Notes: generated by a model from the sequence alone, not told the origin. A stretch of DNA of 64,000 nt from Lachnospiraceae bacterium (GCA_021770615.1 JAETQR010000004.1:83521-147520), one strand, 5' to 3'; shown: positions 1 through 8,860, numbered from the stretch's first letter. Numbers and translations: made by a program.

Positions 1-1989
1 TCTGCTTTTCGTTCCCAGACGGGCAACCAGATTGTTTTTGAACAGTGTAGCCACTGTTTTGCTTGTAATACCAGAAAAGCTGCTGCTGTTATTGTTTGTC
101 GAATAATATACCTCAGTACCATTTGCGCTTGAATTGCTGGCAGAATTCATATGAAGGCTGATAAACAGATCCGCCTCTACTTTGCTGGCAAAAGCTGCCC
201 GGTTTGCAAGCGTAACAAAGGAATCCGTAGTACGTGTCCAATACACCTTTGTGTCGGGCGCATTGGAAGTGAAATACCCCTTCATCAACGTATAAATGAT
301 CTTAAAATTCAAATCCTTTTCTTTTGTTCCCTTGTTAGATGCACCGGCATCATAGCCACCGTGTCCGGCATCCAGAACGACAATATTTTTATAAATACTC
401 CGGGGATTTCCCATCGTCACTGCAAATGAATCCGATTTCTCATATATTTTATATCCCTGCAGTCTTGATGTGGATACGGTAATTACCGTATTCCCATCAG
501 AAGCCAGCGTGGTCTCGATATCTGTAACAGCATCACTGTTGATTATGATCGGATTCTGATTCAAAAAATCAATATGGTTACCACTTATATATATTTTGAA
601 TTTTCTACTATCATATAAATCTTCATTTGTTATATTCATGATTGAGATACCGGCAGGTTTCATGATCTTCAGGCCGTAACTGCCAACATACTCTCCCATC
701 ACATTGATCGTAAGTACTCCATCCAGAGAGGAATAGGCGAAATCCGTCGGACTGTAACCAGTGATATTCATGATCACATTGCCAGCGCCATCTTCTGTTA
801 CTTCAAATTTTTCCAAAGTACTTACAAATTTGTTAAAAGCAAAATTGTCCAGAAGGTATTTAGAAGACGCCGGGATCGTAACAGTGACAACCCGGTCATT
901 TCTTACGACAGATACCTGATTCATAATATCCGTATTTGTTCCGCGGATAGAAAAAGAAATCGCATCGATCGTCGGGTTATATGTGGCTTTCGCCTCTGTA
1001 ATGTAATTGATCGTATCACCTGGGTTTATCGTCTTATCTGTTTTCCAGTCAAAGTAGATCAGATCATGGATACTGACTACGGATTTCACCTTGTCCCATT
1101 TGTAATGATATCCGAGATTTCTGGCTACCGTTTTGGCCGGAATACAAAGTACGGTTTTCTTTGTATCCATTCGTTTTATTTTATACATCGGAGTAGAAAG
1201 GTTTTGTTCAACACCGTCTACAATGATCGTATTCTGATCCAGATATAATTCAACCTTTTTTCCGGTAACTTCATTTGTCAGTGTGAGAAGTTCCTGATCA
1301 CGGTCATAACTATAGTTGATCCCGATCAGATTTTTAAAGGTTTCTTCCGCCGGAATATATACGGTACTTCCAAGCTTGATCACAGGCATCGTAGAAAGCT
1401 TATTCTCTTTTCCGTTATAAGAAAGCGTTCCGACTACGGTGGACCGTTTCATCATGTCATTATATTGTATCATGATGGCATCTGTGATCGTAACGACCGA
1501 ACCAGACGCTTTATAATTAAATCCAAGTTGCTCACATAAGAATTTGACAGGAACAAGAACTTTATTTCTCTTCTTTTTCACGTAACGTACTTTAACCGGC
1601 GCTGCAGGTAATTTCCGTTTTACCCCGTTTACATAGGCGTATTTACTTCCTACGGTCATTTTGATCTTAATGCCGCCTTTCGACATCACGATCTTTCCGG
1701 ATGAAGAAGAATATGTTGTTTTTACTTTGAGTCCTTTTCTGAAAACATCATCATAAGGAGCCATTCGGGTTCCTTTTATCGTTAATCCCTTATATCTTGT
1801 ATTAGAGATCCTCTTCTTTCCATATTTTACAGTGGTTTGTTTTCCTCTGTAATATTTTGTTTTCCCATTCATTTTTATCCGGAGTGTAGCTGCATTTGAA
1901 TCCTTTGCTGATAACAGGGTCATGCCGGCGATCAGACTAAAGACTGTGATAAACAGAGCACATAACACTCGTTTCTTAGATGATAACAT
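1..1989 (-). CDS. N-acetylmuramoyl-L-alanine amidase with copper-amine-oxidase-like N-terminal repeats (3' end missing)
   Basis: The reading frame is open from ATG at 1989 to the window edge (663 codons), so the C-terminus is cut off. A signal peptide (about residues 1-32, hydrophobic after MLSSKKR) precedes basic beta-rich repeats resembling the copper amine oxidase N-terminal domain (about 110-330, with PVKFLCEQLGF and PAKTVARNLGY segments), then an AMIN-like region. The catalytic Amidase_3 domain begins near residue 533: VVLDAGHGGYDAG supplies a zinc His, KEKDLN the zinc Glu and FISLHMNS the second zinc His. The family cleaves the amide bond between MurNAc and the stem peptide outside the cell. 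The last catalytic Glu lies beyond the window. Confidence 0.9.
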   Translation of the reverse strand, partial: MLSSKKRVLCALFITVFSLIAGMTLLSAKDSNAATLRIKMNGKTKYYRGKQTTVKYGKKRISNTRYKGLTIKGTRMAPYDDVFRKGLKVKTTYSSSSGKIVMSKGGIKIKMTVGSKYAYVNGVKRKLPAAPVKVRYVKKKRNKVLVPVKFLCEQLGFNYKASGSVVTITDAIMIQYNDMMKRSTVVGTLSYNGKENKLSTMPVIKLGSTVYIPAEETFKNLIGINYSYDRDQELLTLTNEVTGKKVELYLDQNTIIVDGVEQNLSTPMYKIKRMDTKKTVLCIPAKTVARNLGYHYKWDKVKSVVSIHDLIYFDWKTDKTINPGDTINYITEAKATYNPTIDAISFSIRGTNTDIMNQVSVVRNDRVVTVTIPASSKYLLDNFAFNKFVSTLEKFEVTEDGAGNVIMNITGYSPTDFAYSSLDGVLTINVMGEYVGSYGLKIMKPAGISIMNITNEDLYDSRKFKIYISGNHIDFLNQNPIIINSDAVTDIETTLASDGNTVITVSTSRLQGYKIYEKSDSFAVTMGNPRSIYKNIVVLDAGHGGYDAGASNKGTKEKDLNFKIIYTLMKGYFTSNAPDTKVYWTRTTDSFVTLANRAAFASKVEADLFISLHMNSASNSSANGTEVYYSTNNNSSSFSGITSKTVATLFKNNLVARLGTKSR

Positions 1990-2130
1990 ATAATCTCGCC
2001 CCTTATCTAATAATGTAAATTAATTGCCAATAATGATTGTAGCAGTCATTATTGGCACAATTATGGCATGTTTTTACAAGATCAGACAAGTATATATTTC
2101 AGGGCTTTTTTGACACTCCAAGAACTCTTT

Positions 2131-2448
2131 TTAAAAGGTATCATATTTAGGGATCAGAATATAGTTCCCCGCATGGATCTGTGAAGAGGATATATGATTG
2201 ACGGATACGATTTCCTCGACATATTCCTGGATTTCTGCGTTGGTCGGATCTTTCAGGCGGTCTTTGGCGATCGACCACAGGGTATCCCCCCTGCAGATGA
2301 GAACAGACTCGTAGGCGACCACATCGTCTATTTTATCTCCTCTGCTCTCTGCTTCCGTATTCTCACTTAGAAAAAAGCAGCTTATGATCAAAAGAAACAC
2401 AGGCAGTGTAACTACGGTAAAAATTTTTATCAGATTAAGTTTTTTCAT
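2131..2448 (-). CDS. LysM membrane-anchored protein, YneA-like SOS cell division inhibitor
   Basis: 105 residues: a basic N-terminus, one hydrophobic anchor (about residues 9-27, VVTLPVFLLIISCFFL), then a single LysM domain (VLICRGDTLWSIAKDRL to AGNYILIPKY). Size, topology and LysM match Bacillus YneA, a short-lived division suppressor made in the SOS response. The upstream promoter carries LexA-type boxes (see 2482-2542), which strongly supports that role. lexA, often divergent from yneA, is not next to it here. The inhibitor function is inferred from architecture plus promoter; a housekeeping LysM protein is the alternative. Confidence 0.75.
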   Translation of the reverse strand: MKKLNLIKIFTVVTLPVFLLIISCFFLSENTEAESRGDKIDDVVAYESVLICRGDTLWSIAKDRLKDPTNAEIQEYVEEIVSVNHISSSQIHAGNYILIPKYDTF

Positions 2449-2481
2449 GACAAATTCCCCCTTCGTGTCGAATGTATATTC

Positions 2482-2542
2482 CGAACAAGTGATACGAACG
2501 TTTGTTTTAAAATATCATATCACACGAACGGGCGTTTGTCAA
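2482..2542 (-). promoter_or_regulatory. LexA-controlled promoter of the LysM gene
   Basis: On the minus strand TTGACA (2537-2542) is followed after 17 bases by TATGAT (2514-2519). Three sites resemble the Firmicute LexA box CGAACRNRYGTTYC: 2525-2538 (13 of 14, between -35 and -10), 2495-2508 (12 of 14, at the start of the transcript) and 2482-2495 (12 of 14). Their placement would block polymerase, as at SOS genes in Bacillus. Confidence 0.8.
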
Positions 2543-2546
2543 ACAT

Positions 2547-2784
2547 TTATTCGATTTTTTTAAAAATTTTATAATTTACCGATCATATATTCATACAGAT
2601 CCGTTCCATAACTGGAATAATGAGGCTGTCCGGGAAGCATGTGATATGTCCGTTTCCCGTTCTCTTATTCGATCTTTTCAAAAAATTTTATAATTTACCG
2701 ATCATATATTCATACAGATCCGTTCCATAACTGGAATAATGAGGCTGTCCGGGAAGCATGTGATATGTCCGTTTCCCGTTCTCT
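2547..2784. repeat. 118-bp tandem duplication of the 3' end of the MutS-like gene
   Basis: Positions 2547-2666 and 2665-2784 are near-identical head-to-tail copies, differing only in the T/A-rich stretch by a few substitutions and a one-base indel. The right copy is the true end of the MutS-like gene including its stop (2688-2690). The left copy repeats the last codons, the stop and the 3' flank as non-coding sequence. Confidence 0.95.
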
Positions 2785-4208
2785 TTGCGCTCTGCGACGA
2801 GAAATTCGATTCTCTCTTTCCCGCTTTCATAAAGTGTTCGGGCAAATTCATGCAGGTGCGTGACCATCATCACATGAATTCCCTTTTCATAAAGTGGCAG
2901 AATTACATTATAAGCGATCTGTGACCCTTCTTTTTCTGTTGTACTGGCAAAGGATTCGTTAAGTAGCAGAAGGCTGTTTTTTGATACCTCGGAAAGGATT
3001 CCGCTCATGCGCTTCAGTTCTTCTTCCAAGCGGCCTCTTGTAAGCATTGCATCCTCTTTCCTTGTAAAATGAGTATGGATACGCGAATACAGTCCAGAAC
3101 AAAAGTGTTTTGCCGGAACAGGCATACCACACTGCATCATAACCTGGGCAATTCCAAAACTGCGAAGAAAAGTTGACTTTCCCCCTTGATTGGCTCCTGT
3201 TATGACAGTCATGGTTTTGTTGTTATGTTTCAGCGAATTGGGAACCGGATGCGACTGTGTATAAAGAGCAAGTGACAACTCATACAGATCTCTGATATCA
3301 CGACAGCTGTTATCTTCACAAACACTTCCGTAACAGAGAGGAAGAGACAGTTCACTCATACGGTTCTGCATATTATTTACACCCATATAAAATGCGATCT
3401 CTTTTGCAAAATCAAATAAAAAAGTCAGATAACTGTCGATAAATGGTTGATATATGTCTGTGATACGCTGCATATTCGTTTCCAGAAAAAGATTGATGTC
3501 CTTGTCTAACGCCTCCCCCTCAACCATGATCGTATCCTTCCGGATCATTTTATAATAAAGTTTTAGAAACTTATAGGACGTCCCCTTTGTCGAATAGCCG
3601 GAATTGTTGTTATTGCAATCACAAAGACGGCTGCTCCCCAGTTTCAGGCCGCCGCTGATCCGGATTGAAAAAATGCTTTCGCCACCTGTCGTAAAAAACA
3701 GGATCTTTTTATGGAAGTCTTCAAAATCATCCAATGGATACCCGGAAAGACGCTGTAGAAAATGAGTTAACCCTTCGGATTTTAATTCCCCTTTAAAGCT
3801 TTGAAGAGTATCCCGTATTTTCTTTAACAAAGCGGTGGAATCTTCAATAAAATTCAGGGATGAAATAATAGCGCTTGTCTTATAGGTAGATTTGCCCCTG
3901 TTTTGTTCACGCTCTTTTTTATACTGTTCTGCCATTTGAAACCCCTTACGGCCGGATTGGTATAGTTCATCGAGTAATTCACGGGTGTGGTAAAAATCTT
4001 TTATGATGTCATAACGATACTGCATATCCGTCTCATTCCGAACCGGTACCATCATTACGCTTCGGATCTGCTCCATGATAAAGACGTCGTTTAGAGCCAT
4101 TGTCTTTATAATAATATTTAAATTTAAATCTTTATAAATATCCTGAAAGGACGGATAGGCTGTCTCTCCGGATAGGCGTTTTTCCGGATATAATAAAAAG
4201 GAATTCAT
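2688..4208 (-). CDS. MutS-like ATPase (core plus ATPase domain only), second of a pair
   Basis: 506 residues. It has a helical, partly coiled-coil MutS-core-like N-terminal part (about 1-320) and a MutS-type ATPase: Walker A GANQGGKST near residue 337 and a signature region NSLLLLNESFASTT near 410. The mismatch-binding domain I of true MutS is absent and the protein is about 350 residues shorter. The Walker B acidic pair is Asn-Glu instead of Asp-Glu. It lies 32 bases downstream of a similar gene (4241-5821), so the two are likely cotranscribed and may form a heterodimer (inference). Its exact substrate is unknown. The gene end is tandemly duplicated. Confidence 0.8.
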   Translation of the reverse strand: MNSFLLYPEKRLSGETAYPSFQDIYKDLNLNIIIKTMALNDVFIMEQIRSVMMVPVRNETDMQYRYDIIKDFYHTRELLDELYQSGRKGFQMAEQYKKEREQNRGKSTYKTSAIISSLNFIEDSTALLKKIRDTLQSFKGELKSEGLTHFLQRLSGYPLDDFEDFHKKILFFTTGGESIFSIRISGGLKLGSSRLCDCNNNNSGYSTKGTSYKFLKLYYKMIRKDTIMVEGEALDKDINLFLETNMQRITDIYQPFIDSYLTFLFDFAKEIAFYMGVNNMQNRMSELSLPLCYGSVCEDNSCRDIRDLYELSLALYTQSHPVPNSLKHNNKTMTVITGANQGGKSTFLRSFGIAQVMMQCGMPVPAKHFCSGLYSRIHTHFTRKEDAMLTRGRLEEELKRMSGILSEVSKNSLLLLNESFASTTEKEGSQIAYNVILPLYEKGIHVMMVTHLHEFARTLYESGKERIEFLVAERKENGKRTYHMLPGQPHYSSYGTDLYEYMIGKL

Positions 4209-4240
4209 ATCAGATACACCTCTTTTCTGTTCGTTTATTC

Positions 4241-5821
4241 TTATAATCCTGAAATCCGCCTTGTGACCTGTTCAAAATCAAGACCGTATTTTTTTACGAT
4301 CGAATCCGCATATCCAAGTCCGTTTGCCGCCATTGGAAGGATCTTATACGTCCTTACCGCCTGGTCTCCCGGTTCGACCTGGGCTACCATGCTCTGGATC
4401 CCCGGCTGGGACGACTCATCTGCCAGTTCCTGGATATGTGTGACATAAATCCCAAGGCAGTCATTTCCGATAAAATGCGCCAGTACCTTTTTTGCCATGA
4501 TCCGGGCGTCATAGGTCGTAGCTGTCGTAAAGAGTTCATTTAAAATAACAAAATTATTTTTTCTGCTGCCGGAGCTGCCCTGCATCATCGGTTTGAGACG
4601 CTGCAGCTCTTCTTTTAATTTTCCGGCTCCGGTCTCCACGCTCTCTTCCACCTCAAAATGAGTCAGGATCTGTTGGAAAAATCTTGTTTTCATTCGGCGG
4701 CAGGGCGCTTTCAGGCCGATCAGCATAAAATATACGGCCTGTCCGACTGCCCGGGCCAGTGTAGTCTTTCCCCCCTGATTCGGGCCTGTGATAACGAGAA
4801 ACGACTTGCCTTCCCGGTATGAAATATCATTTTTTATTATGTTGTAATCCAAAAAACGGTTTTTCCAGGCGAGTGCTATATCGTATACATCCTCCGTCTC
4901 CAGTCCATCCTGTTCTGCGATTTCCGGAAAGGCAAGATCATATCCGAACTCTCCGAGCTGCTTTTCAAATTCATAAAAACTGATATAAAAGAGGATTTCA
5001 TTTTTCAACCGGCAGAACATATCATCTTTCAGAGTAAAGGAAACATCACAAAAATTTTTCAGTGTCTCAAATATCCCGGGACGGCTCTTTTTTAATATAT
5101 CAATAACCGCATTTTCAAGCGGACTTGTCTCAAGCGGAGAGGGAAATATATTTTTTACGAGCGAATCTTCTCTGGAGCTTTTTGTATCCATAATGTCAAA
5201 TGCGTCCATAAATTCCCGGATCTGTGTGGCGATATCTTTTTCCGGCTCGGGCATATTTTCCAACACACTCAACCTTCCTTTTTTTACCAAAAGAGTGAGG
5301 CTTAGTTCCTCCATGCTGGAAAATGCCTCCCGGACGATCGACTTAAAATCCGTGAACTCCTTGTCCAGGTCCAATTCATCTAATATCTTACGCAGTTCTA
5401 ACAATCCTTCTGAAGACAGTTCTGCCCGGTCGACCGTTTCTTTCAGAAGCTCCAGTGCCTCCAGCCAGGTACGGCAGGTAAGCAGTAAATAACTTCCCTG
5501 TTTTACCGCATCATCTACCTGCTGGTAAAACAGGAAGCATTTTTCACTTTCCAAAAGTAAATTCGTATATCTCTTGAATGCAGGAACCATAAAAGGATTT
5601 TTTTCGATATCGCGGTATATGTTCTGCCGGAACCGGACCGTGTGGACGGAACCCGGAATCGTATAAAAATATTTCCGAATGTCAAACTCCATATATTTTG
5701 ATAGGATAGCCTTTAGGATCCCCTCAAGCTGCAGGTCAGCAAAAAAGACCGGCTGCATGAATTCATATTGACGACAATTTTCTGGAAATAATAAGCTGAA
5801 ATAAGATTTTTTTATCTGCAC
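4241..5821 (-). CDS. MutS-like ATPase, first of a pair
   Basis: 526 residues with a MutS-core-like helical region followed by an ATPase with Walker A GPNQGGKTT near residue 344 and the segment NNFVILNELFTTATTYDA near 420. As in its downstream partner, the DE of Walker B is NE. Mismatch-recognition and connector domains are missing, so this is a MutS-related family and not the mismatch repair MutS. A good promoter lies just upstream (5895-5923). Paired MutS-related ATPases occur in Clostridia, but I know of no assigned function. Confidence 0.8.
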   Translation of the reverse strand: MQIKKSYFSLLFPENCRQYEFMQPVFFADLQLEGILKAILSKYMEFDIRKYFYTIPGSVHTVRFRQNIYRDIEKNPFMVPAFKRYTNLLLESEKCFLFYQQVDDAVKQGSYLLLTCRTWLEALELLKETVDRAELSSEGLLELRKILDELDLDKEFTDFKSIVREAFSSMEELSLTLLVKKGRLSVLENMPEPEKDIATQIREFMDAFDIMDTKSSREDSLVKNIFPSPLETSPLENAVIDILKKSRPGIFETLKNFCDVSFTLKDDMFCRLKNEILFYISFYEFEKQLGEFGYDLAFPEIAEQDGLETEDVYDIALAWKNRFLDYNIIKNDISYREGKSFLVITGPNQGGKTTLARAVGQAVYFMLIGLKAPCRRMKTRFFQQILTHFEVEESVETGAGKLKEELQRLKPMMQGSSGSRKNNFVILNELFTTATTYDARIMAKKVLAHFIGNDCLGIYVTHIQELADESSQPGIQSMVAQVEPGDQAVRTYKILPMAANGLGYADSIVKKYGLDFEQVTRRISGL

Positions 5822-5894
5822 ACACTCTCCTCCTGTATCTTTTTCTGATTCTTATTGAAATAGGTTTATAAACAATAAATCAATCTTCCGTTTT

Positions 5895-5923
5895 AGTTTA
5901 TCATTTATAAACCATATTGTCAA
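5895..5923 (-). promoter_or_regulatory. Promoter for the MutS-like pair
   Basis: Minus-strand TTGACA (5918-5923), 17-base spacer, TAAACT (5895-5900). It sits between the terminator of the rpoZ operon and the ATG at 5821. Confidence 0.7.
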
Positions 5924-5945
5924 CACATAGGGAATTTTTCTGTCA

Positions 5946-5978
5946 AACAAAAAGAGGCGGCTAAAATGCGCCCCTTTT
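5946..5978 (-). terminator. Rho-independent terminator of the yloC-rpoZ operon
   Basis: Just after the rpoZ stop the minus strand forms a G+C-rich hairpin (AAAAGGGGCG pairing with CGCCTCTTTT, loop ATTTTA region) followed by TTTTTGTTT. Confidence 0.75.
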
Positions 5979-5982
5979 GGAT

Positions 5983-6234
5983 TTATTCCTCTTCGCTTTC
6001 CTCATCCTCTTCCGAATCGATCTTGATCGAAGCGGTGGATAATTCTTTGATCGCTGTACTGAGTGGTTTTGGATATTCTCCTTCTACAAGTGGTTTTGAG
6101 CCATCGATCAACTGCCTCGCTCTTTTTGCTGTGGCAAGTACAATGGAGTATCTGCTGTTTACTACCGGATGTTCGCCCGGTTCCACATCGCTGTTTACTA
6201 CATTCATTAAATCATTATAAGACGGGTGCAACAT
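5983..6234 (-). CDS. rpoZ: RNA polymerase omega subunit
   Basis: 83 residues starting MLHPSYNDLM, with the omega hallmark NSRYSIVLATAKRARQLIDG, in which conserved basic and hydrophobic residues contact the beta' subunit. The C-terminus is a short run of Glu/Asp. Omega helps assemble and stabilise RNA polymerase. Position at the end of a yloC-remA-gmk operon is the usual Firmicute context; here a signal peptidase gene is interposed between gmk and rpoZ. A GGAG site (AAAGGAG) lies 10 bases before the ATG. Confidence 0.93.
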   Translation of the reverse strand: MLHPSYNDLMNVVNSDVEPGEHPVVNSRYSIVLATAKRARQLIDGSKPLVEGEYPKPLSTAIKELSTASIKIDSEEDEESEEE

Positions 6235-6291
6235 AAAATTGTTCTCCTTTCAGATTCCATAAAATATATAATTTATACCAGATTGATACCT

Positions 6292-6870
6292 TTATGGTTT
6301 TCCAAACTTTGACAGCGGCCATATGCGTAACACGACATGCCCGGCTATGTTTTTTTCTTTTACAGGCCCCACGTCGGGATCCCTGCTGTCAAGACTTACT
6401 TCACGGTTATCACCGAGGACAAAATATTCATCATCCGCCAGTGTGAGAGGTTCTTCTGCGATTCCGGAATCATCCATCGCATTTTTCGCATAATTGTCTT
6501 CAATCTTTTCTCCATTGATATAAATATCATTCCCGGTGATCTGGATCGTCTCGCCCGGAAGACCGTAGATCCTTTTTACATAATACTCATCAACCTCTTC
6601 TCCCTGCGGATAAAACACAATGATATCATAACGGGATGGTTCATAGAAGGACAATTTATTGACAAGAAGGCTCTCCCCTTCATGAAGTGTCTCTTCCATG
6701 GATTCTCCTTTTACAACGGTCCTTTGGATGACATGTTCCGGAACCCAGAACACACAGAGAAGGATCAAAGCGATATAGATAATAAACTCAACAGCATAAC
6801 TTAGTTTGGATCGCTTTTTTTGTTCTTTCTTTTGTTGTTGTGGTGCGGCATCCATACTTTCTGTATTCAT
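6292..6870 (-). CDS. lepB: Signal peptidase I (catalytically intact)
   Basis: 192 residues. A short basic cytoplasmic tail and one membrane anchor (about 28-44) precede the S26 domain. The nucleophile Ser57 is in KGESMEETL and the general base Lys99 in YYVKRIYGLPGE; box E is DEYFVLGDNREVSLDSR. It cleaves signal peptides on the outer face of the membrane. It starts 3 bases after the gmk stop, so it is cotranscribed with gmk and rpoZ. It is one of three S26-type proteins in this window and a useful active reference for the degenerate one at 27803-28435. Confidence 0.92.
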   Translation of the reverse strand: MNTESMDAAPQQQKKEQKKRSKLSYAVEFIIYIALILLCVFWVPEHVIQRTVVKGESMEETLHEGESLLVNKLSFYEPSRYDIIVFYPQGEEVDEYYVKRIYGLPGETIQITGNDIYINGEKIEDNYAKNAMDDSGIAEEPLTLADDEYFVLGDNREVSLDSRDPDVGPVKEKNIAGHVVLRIWPLSKFGKP

Positions 6871-6873
6871 CTT

Positions 6874-7503
6874 TTACTCTCCCTTCACTGCAAATCCACC
6901 CAGCTCTTTTTCCATTTTCTCGATCAGCTGTGTGCTGTTGCAGGATTTATAGTGGTCATATTCAATCAGGTCTTTTACTTTCCCGATCGCATCTTCAAGA
7001 TCATCATTTACGATGATATAATCATAATCTTTCATGTACTTTACTTCTTCTACTGCTCGTAAAAGACGTTTTTCAATCTCTTCCGGACTCTCTGTCCCTC
7101 TTCCGGTAAGGCGCTCTTTTAAAATCTCGGCAGATGGAGGGGAAACAAAAATAAGAAGGGCTTCGGGAAATTTTTCTTTTACAAGCATTCCCCCCTGCAT
7201 TTCGATTTCAAGAAGCACGTCCTTTCCCGCATCCAACTGTTCCTCGACGTATTTTTTCGGGGTTCCGTAATAATTCCCTACGTACTCGGCCCATTCGATC
7301 AACTCTCCCTTTTTGATCATTTCCTGAAACTCATCTCTTGTATGGAAATAATAGTCAATTCCGTCTGTCTCGCCTGTCCGCGGTTTGCGTGTTGTCGCAG
7401 AAATGGATAAGTGATAATCATACCTCTTGATCAGTTCTTTCATTATCGTTCCTTTTCCTGCACCGGAAAACCCGGATATCACAACTAATATTCCTTTTCT
7501 CAT
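6874..7503 (-). CDS. gmk: Guanylate kinase
   Basis: 209 residues from the ATG at 7503, chosen because GGAG stands 7 bases upstream and the protein then begins MRKGILVVISGFSGAGKG with the P-loop, as in the family; an in-frame ATG at 7515 lacks a ribosome site. SATTRKPRTGETDGIDYYF is the GMP-binding region. It converts GMP and ATP to GDP and ADP. Operon neighbours yloC, remA and rpoZ are the conserved context. Confidence 0.95.
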   Translation of the reverse strand: MRKGILVVISGFSGAGKGTIMKELIKRYDYHLSISATTRKPRTGETDGIDYYFHTRDEFQEMIKKGELIEWAEYVGNYYGTPKKYVEEQLDAGKDVLLEIEMQGGMLVKEKFPEALLIFVSPPSAEILKERLTGRGTESPEEIEKRLLRAVEEVKYMKDYDYIIVNDDLEDAIGKVKDLIEYDHYKSCNSTQLIEKMEKELGGFAVKGE

Positions 7504-7529
7504 AAACGTCTCCATTTCTGTGCTAAGAG

Positions 7530-7778
7530 TTAATCTGCCAGTTCGATCTGATTAAAACGGCCTGCGATCGTGTCCGGTAAAAGCGCGGAAAGAACAAGCG
7601 AATCATTTTCCATGACAAGCACTGCTTTTGTCTTTTTTCCACACGTGGCATCGATTGCTTTCCCATCGTCCTTGGCGCCCTGTATCATCCGTTTTACAGG
7701 AGCTGCCTCGGGGCTTACGATGCTGATCACTTTTTCGCTGTTTACCATATTTCCGTACCCTATATTTATAAATGCCAT
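7530..7778 (-). CDS. remA: RemA-type DNA-binding regulator (DUF370)
   Basis: 82 residues, MAFINIGYGNMVNSEKVISIVSPEAAPVKR at the start (shown in part: FINIGYGNMV), matching the RemA/DUF370 family in length and motif. In Bacillus subtilis RemA activates matrix and osmoprotection genes by binding DNA as a ring-like oligomer. Gene order yloC-remA-gmk is the conserved one, which makes the family call secure. What it controls in this non-Bacillus host cannot be seen here. Confidence 0.9.
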   Translation of the reverse strand: MAFINIGYGNMVNSEKVISIVSPEAAPVKRMIQGAKDDGKAIDATCGKKTKAVLVMENDSLVLSALLPDTIAGRFNQIELAD

Positions 7779-7824
7779 AACTGATATCTCCGTCTAAAAT
7801 AATATGCGATTTTTTTGGAATCTG

Positions 7825-8703
7825 CTATTCCAGGTTTTGTATCTGTTCCCGGATTTTTTCAATCTCCGTCTTTAAAAGGATACCCTGATCAGATATCACA
7901 ATATCATTTGCTTTTGAAAGTGTGGTATTTGCTTCCCGGTTTAATTCCTGTGCGATAAAATCCAGCTTTCTTCCCACGCTCTCCTCTTGTTCGAGCGTAT
8001 CCTTCATATGCTGGATATGGCTTTTCAGGCGTACCAGTTCTTCATCTACACAAATTTTATCTGAGTAAACGACGAGCTCGGTGGCGATGACATTTTCATC
8101 GATCTTTGTATCGCCGAGGAGTTCCCTGACTTTGGAAGTCAGTTTTTCTTTATATTCAGAAAACACCTCCGGGGCTCTTTTTGAAATTTCATCTGCGATC
8201 GTACTAAGATAATCAAGCTTTCCGATCAGATCTTTTTTCAGATGCGCGCCCTCTTTTTCTCTTGCCGCGATAAAATTCCCAAGGGCTCCTTCTACAGCAT
8301 CATGAACCAGTTCCTGAAGCTTTTCTTCGTCAACCTGTTCTTCCTCCAGCGTATATACTTCAGGATACCGGGACAGCGACAGCGCATCTACATTTGCCTC
8401 AATCTGGAAATCTTCCGAAATCGTTTTTAGAAGTTCAAAATAAGAATTTGCCATAGCTTTATTATAAGTAATATGGGAATCCACCTCATGGTTACTCTCA
8501 TATGCTATGTAAACATCGATTTTTCCTCTGCTCACACTATCTTTGATCTGCTTTCGTATATCTGTCTCAAACGCACTGAGATTTCGTGGAAGCCGGAGTG
8601 ATATATCGCAGTACCGGTGATTGACAGACTTGATCTCAACTGTGAGTCTGGACATATCATTTTCTGTTTCAAACCGGCCATATCCGGTCATGCTTCTTAC
8701 CAT
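7825..8703 (-). CDS. yloC: YicC/YloC-family endoribonuclease
   Basis: 292 residues from the ATG at 8703. This start has GGAG 9 bases upstream and gives the canonical N-terminus MVRSMTGYGR; the frame stays open further upstream to 8805 but that part is not family-like. Domains: YicC N-terminal (about 1-155) and DUF1732 C-terminal part ending ELNREANTTLSKANDIVISD and EKIREQIQNLE. The family has RNase activity on mRNA/sRNA. It is first in the operon and has a strong promoter at 8814-8842. Confidence 0.92.
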   Translation of the reverse strand: MVRSMTGYGRFETENDMSRLTVEIKSVNHRYCDISLRLPRNLSAFETDIRKQIKDSVSRGKIDVYIAYESNHEVDSHITYNKAMANSYFELLKTISEDFQIEANVDALSLSRYPEVYTLEEEQVDEEKLQELVHDAVEGALGNFIAAREKEGAHLKKDLIGKLDYLSTIADEISKRAPEVFSEYKEKLTSKVRELLGDTKIDENVIATELVVYSDKICVDEELVRLKSHIQHMKDTLEQEESVGRKLDFIAQELNREANTTLSKANDIVISDQGILLKTEIEKIREQIQNLE

Positions 8704-8813
8704 AATCTGCTCCATTCCCGTGCATGATCTTAGCTTGGCGTCACCACCTGGCTGTATAAATACTTCCCCCATAAAAGGGAACGACAAAAAAACGCATTTA
8801 TGCACTCCGTATC

Positions 8814-8842
8814 ATTATAAATGACTTGACAGGATAAGTCAA
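8814..8842 (-). promoter_or_regulatory. Promoter of the yloC operon with an inverted repeat over the -35
   Basis: Minus-strand TTGACT (8837-8842), 17 bases, TATAAT (8814-8819). CTTGAC and GTCAAG form a perfect 6-bp inverted repeat around a 7-base centre (about 8825-8843), a possible operator. A palindromic mobile element begins about 10 bases upstream of the -35. Confidence 0.75.
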
Positions 8843-8860
8843 GAATTCTGTTGTATTTTT

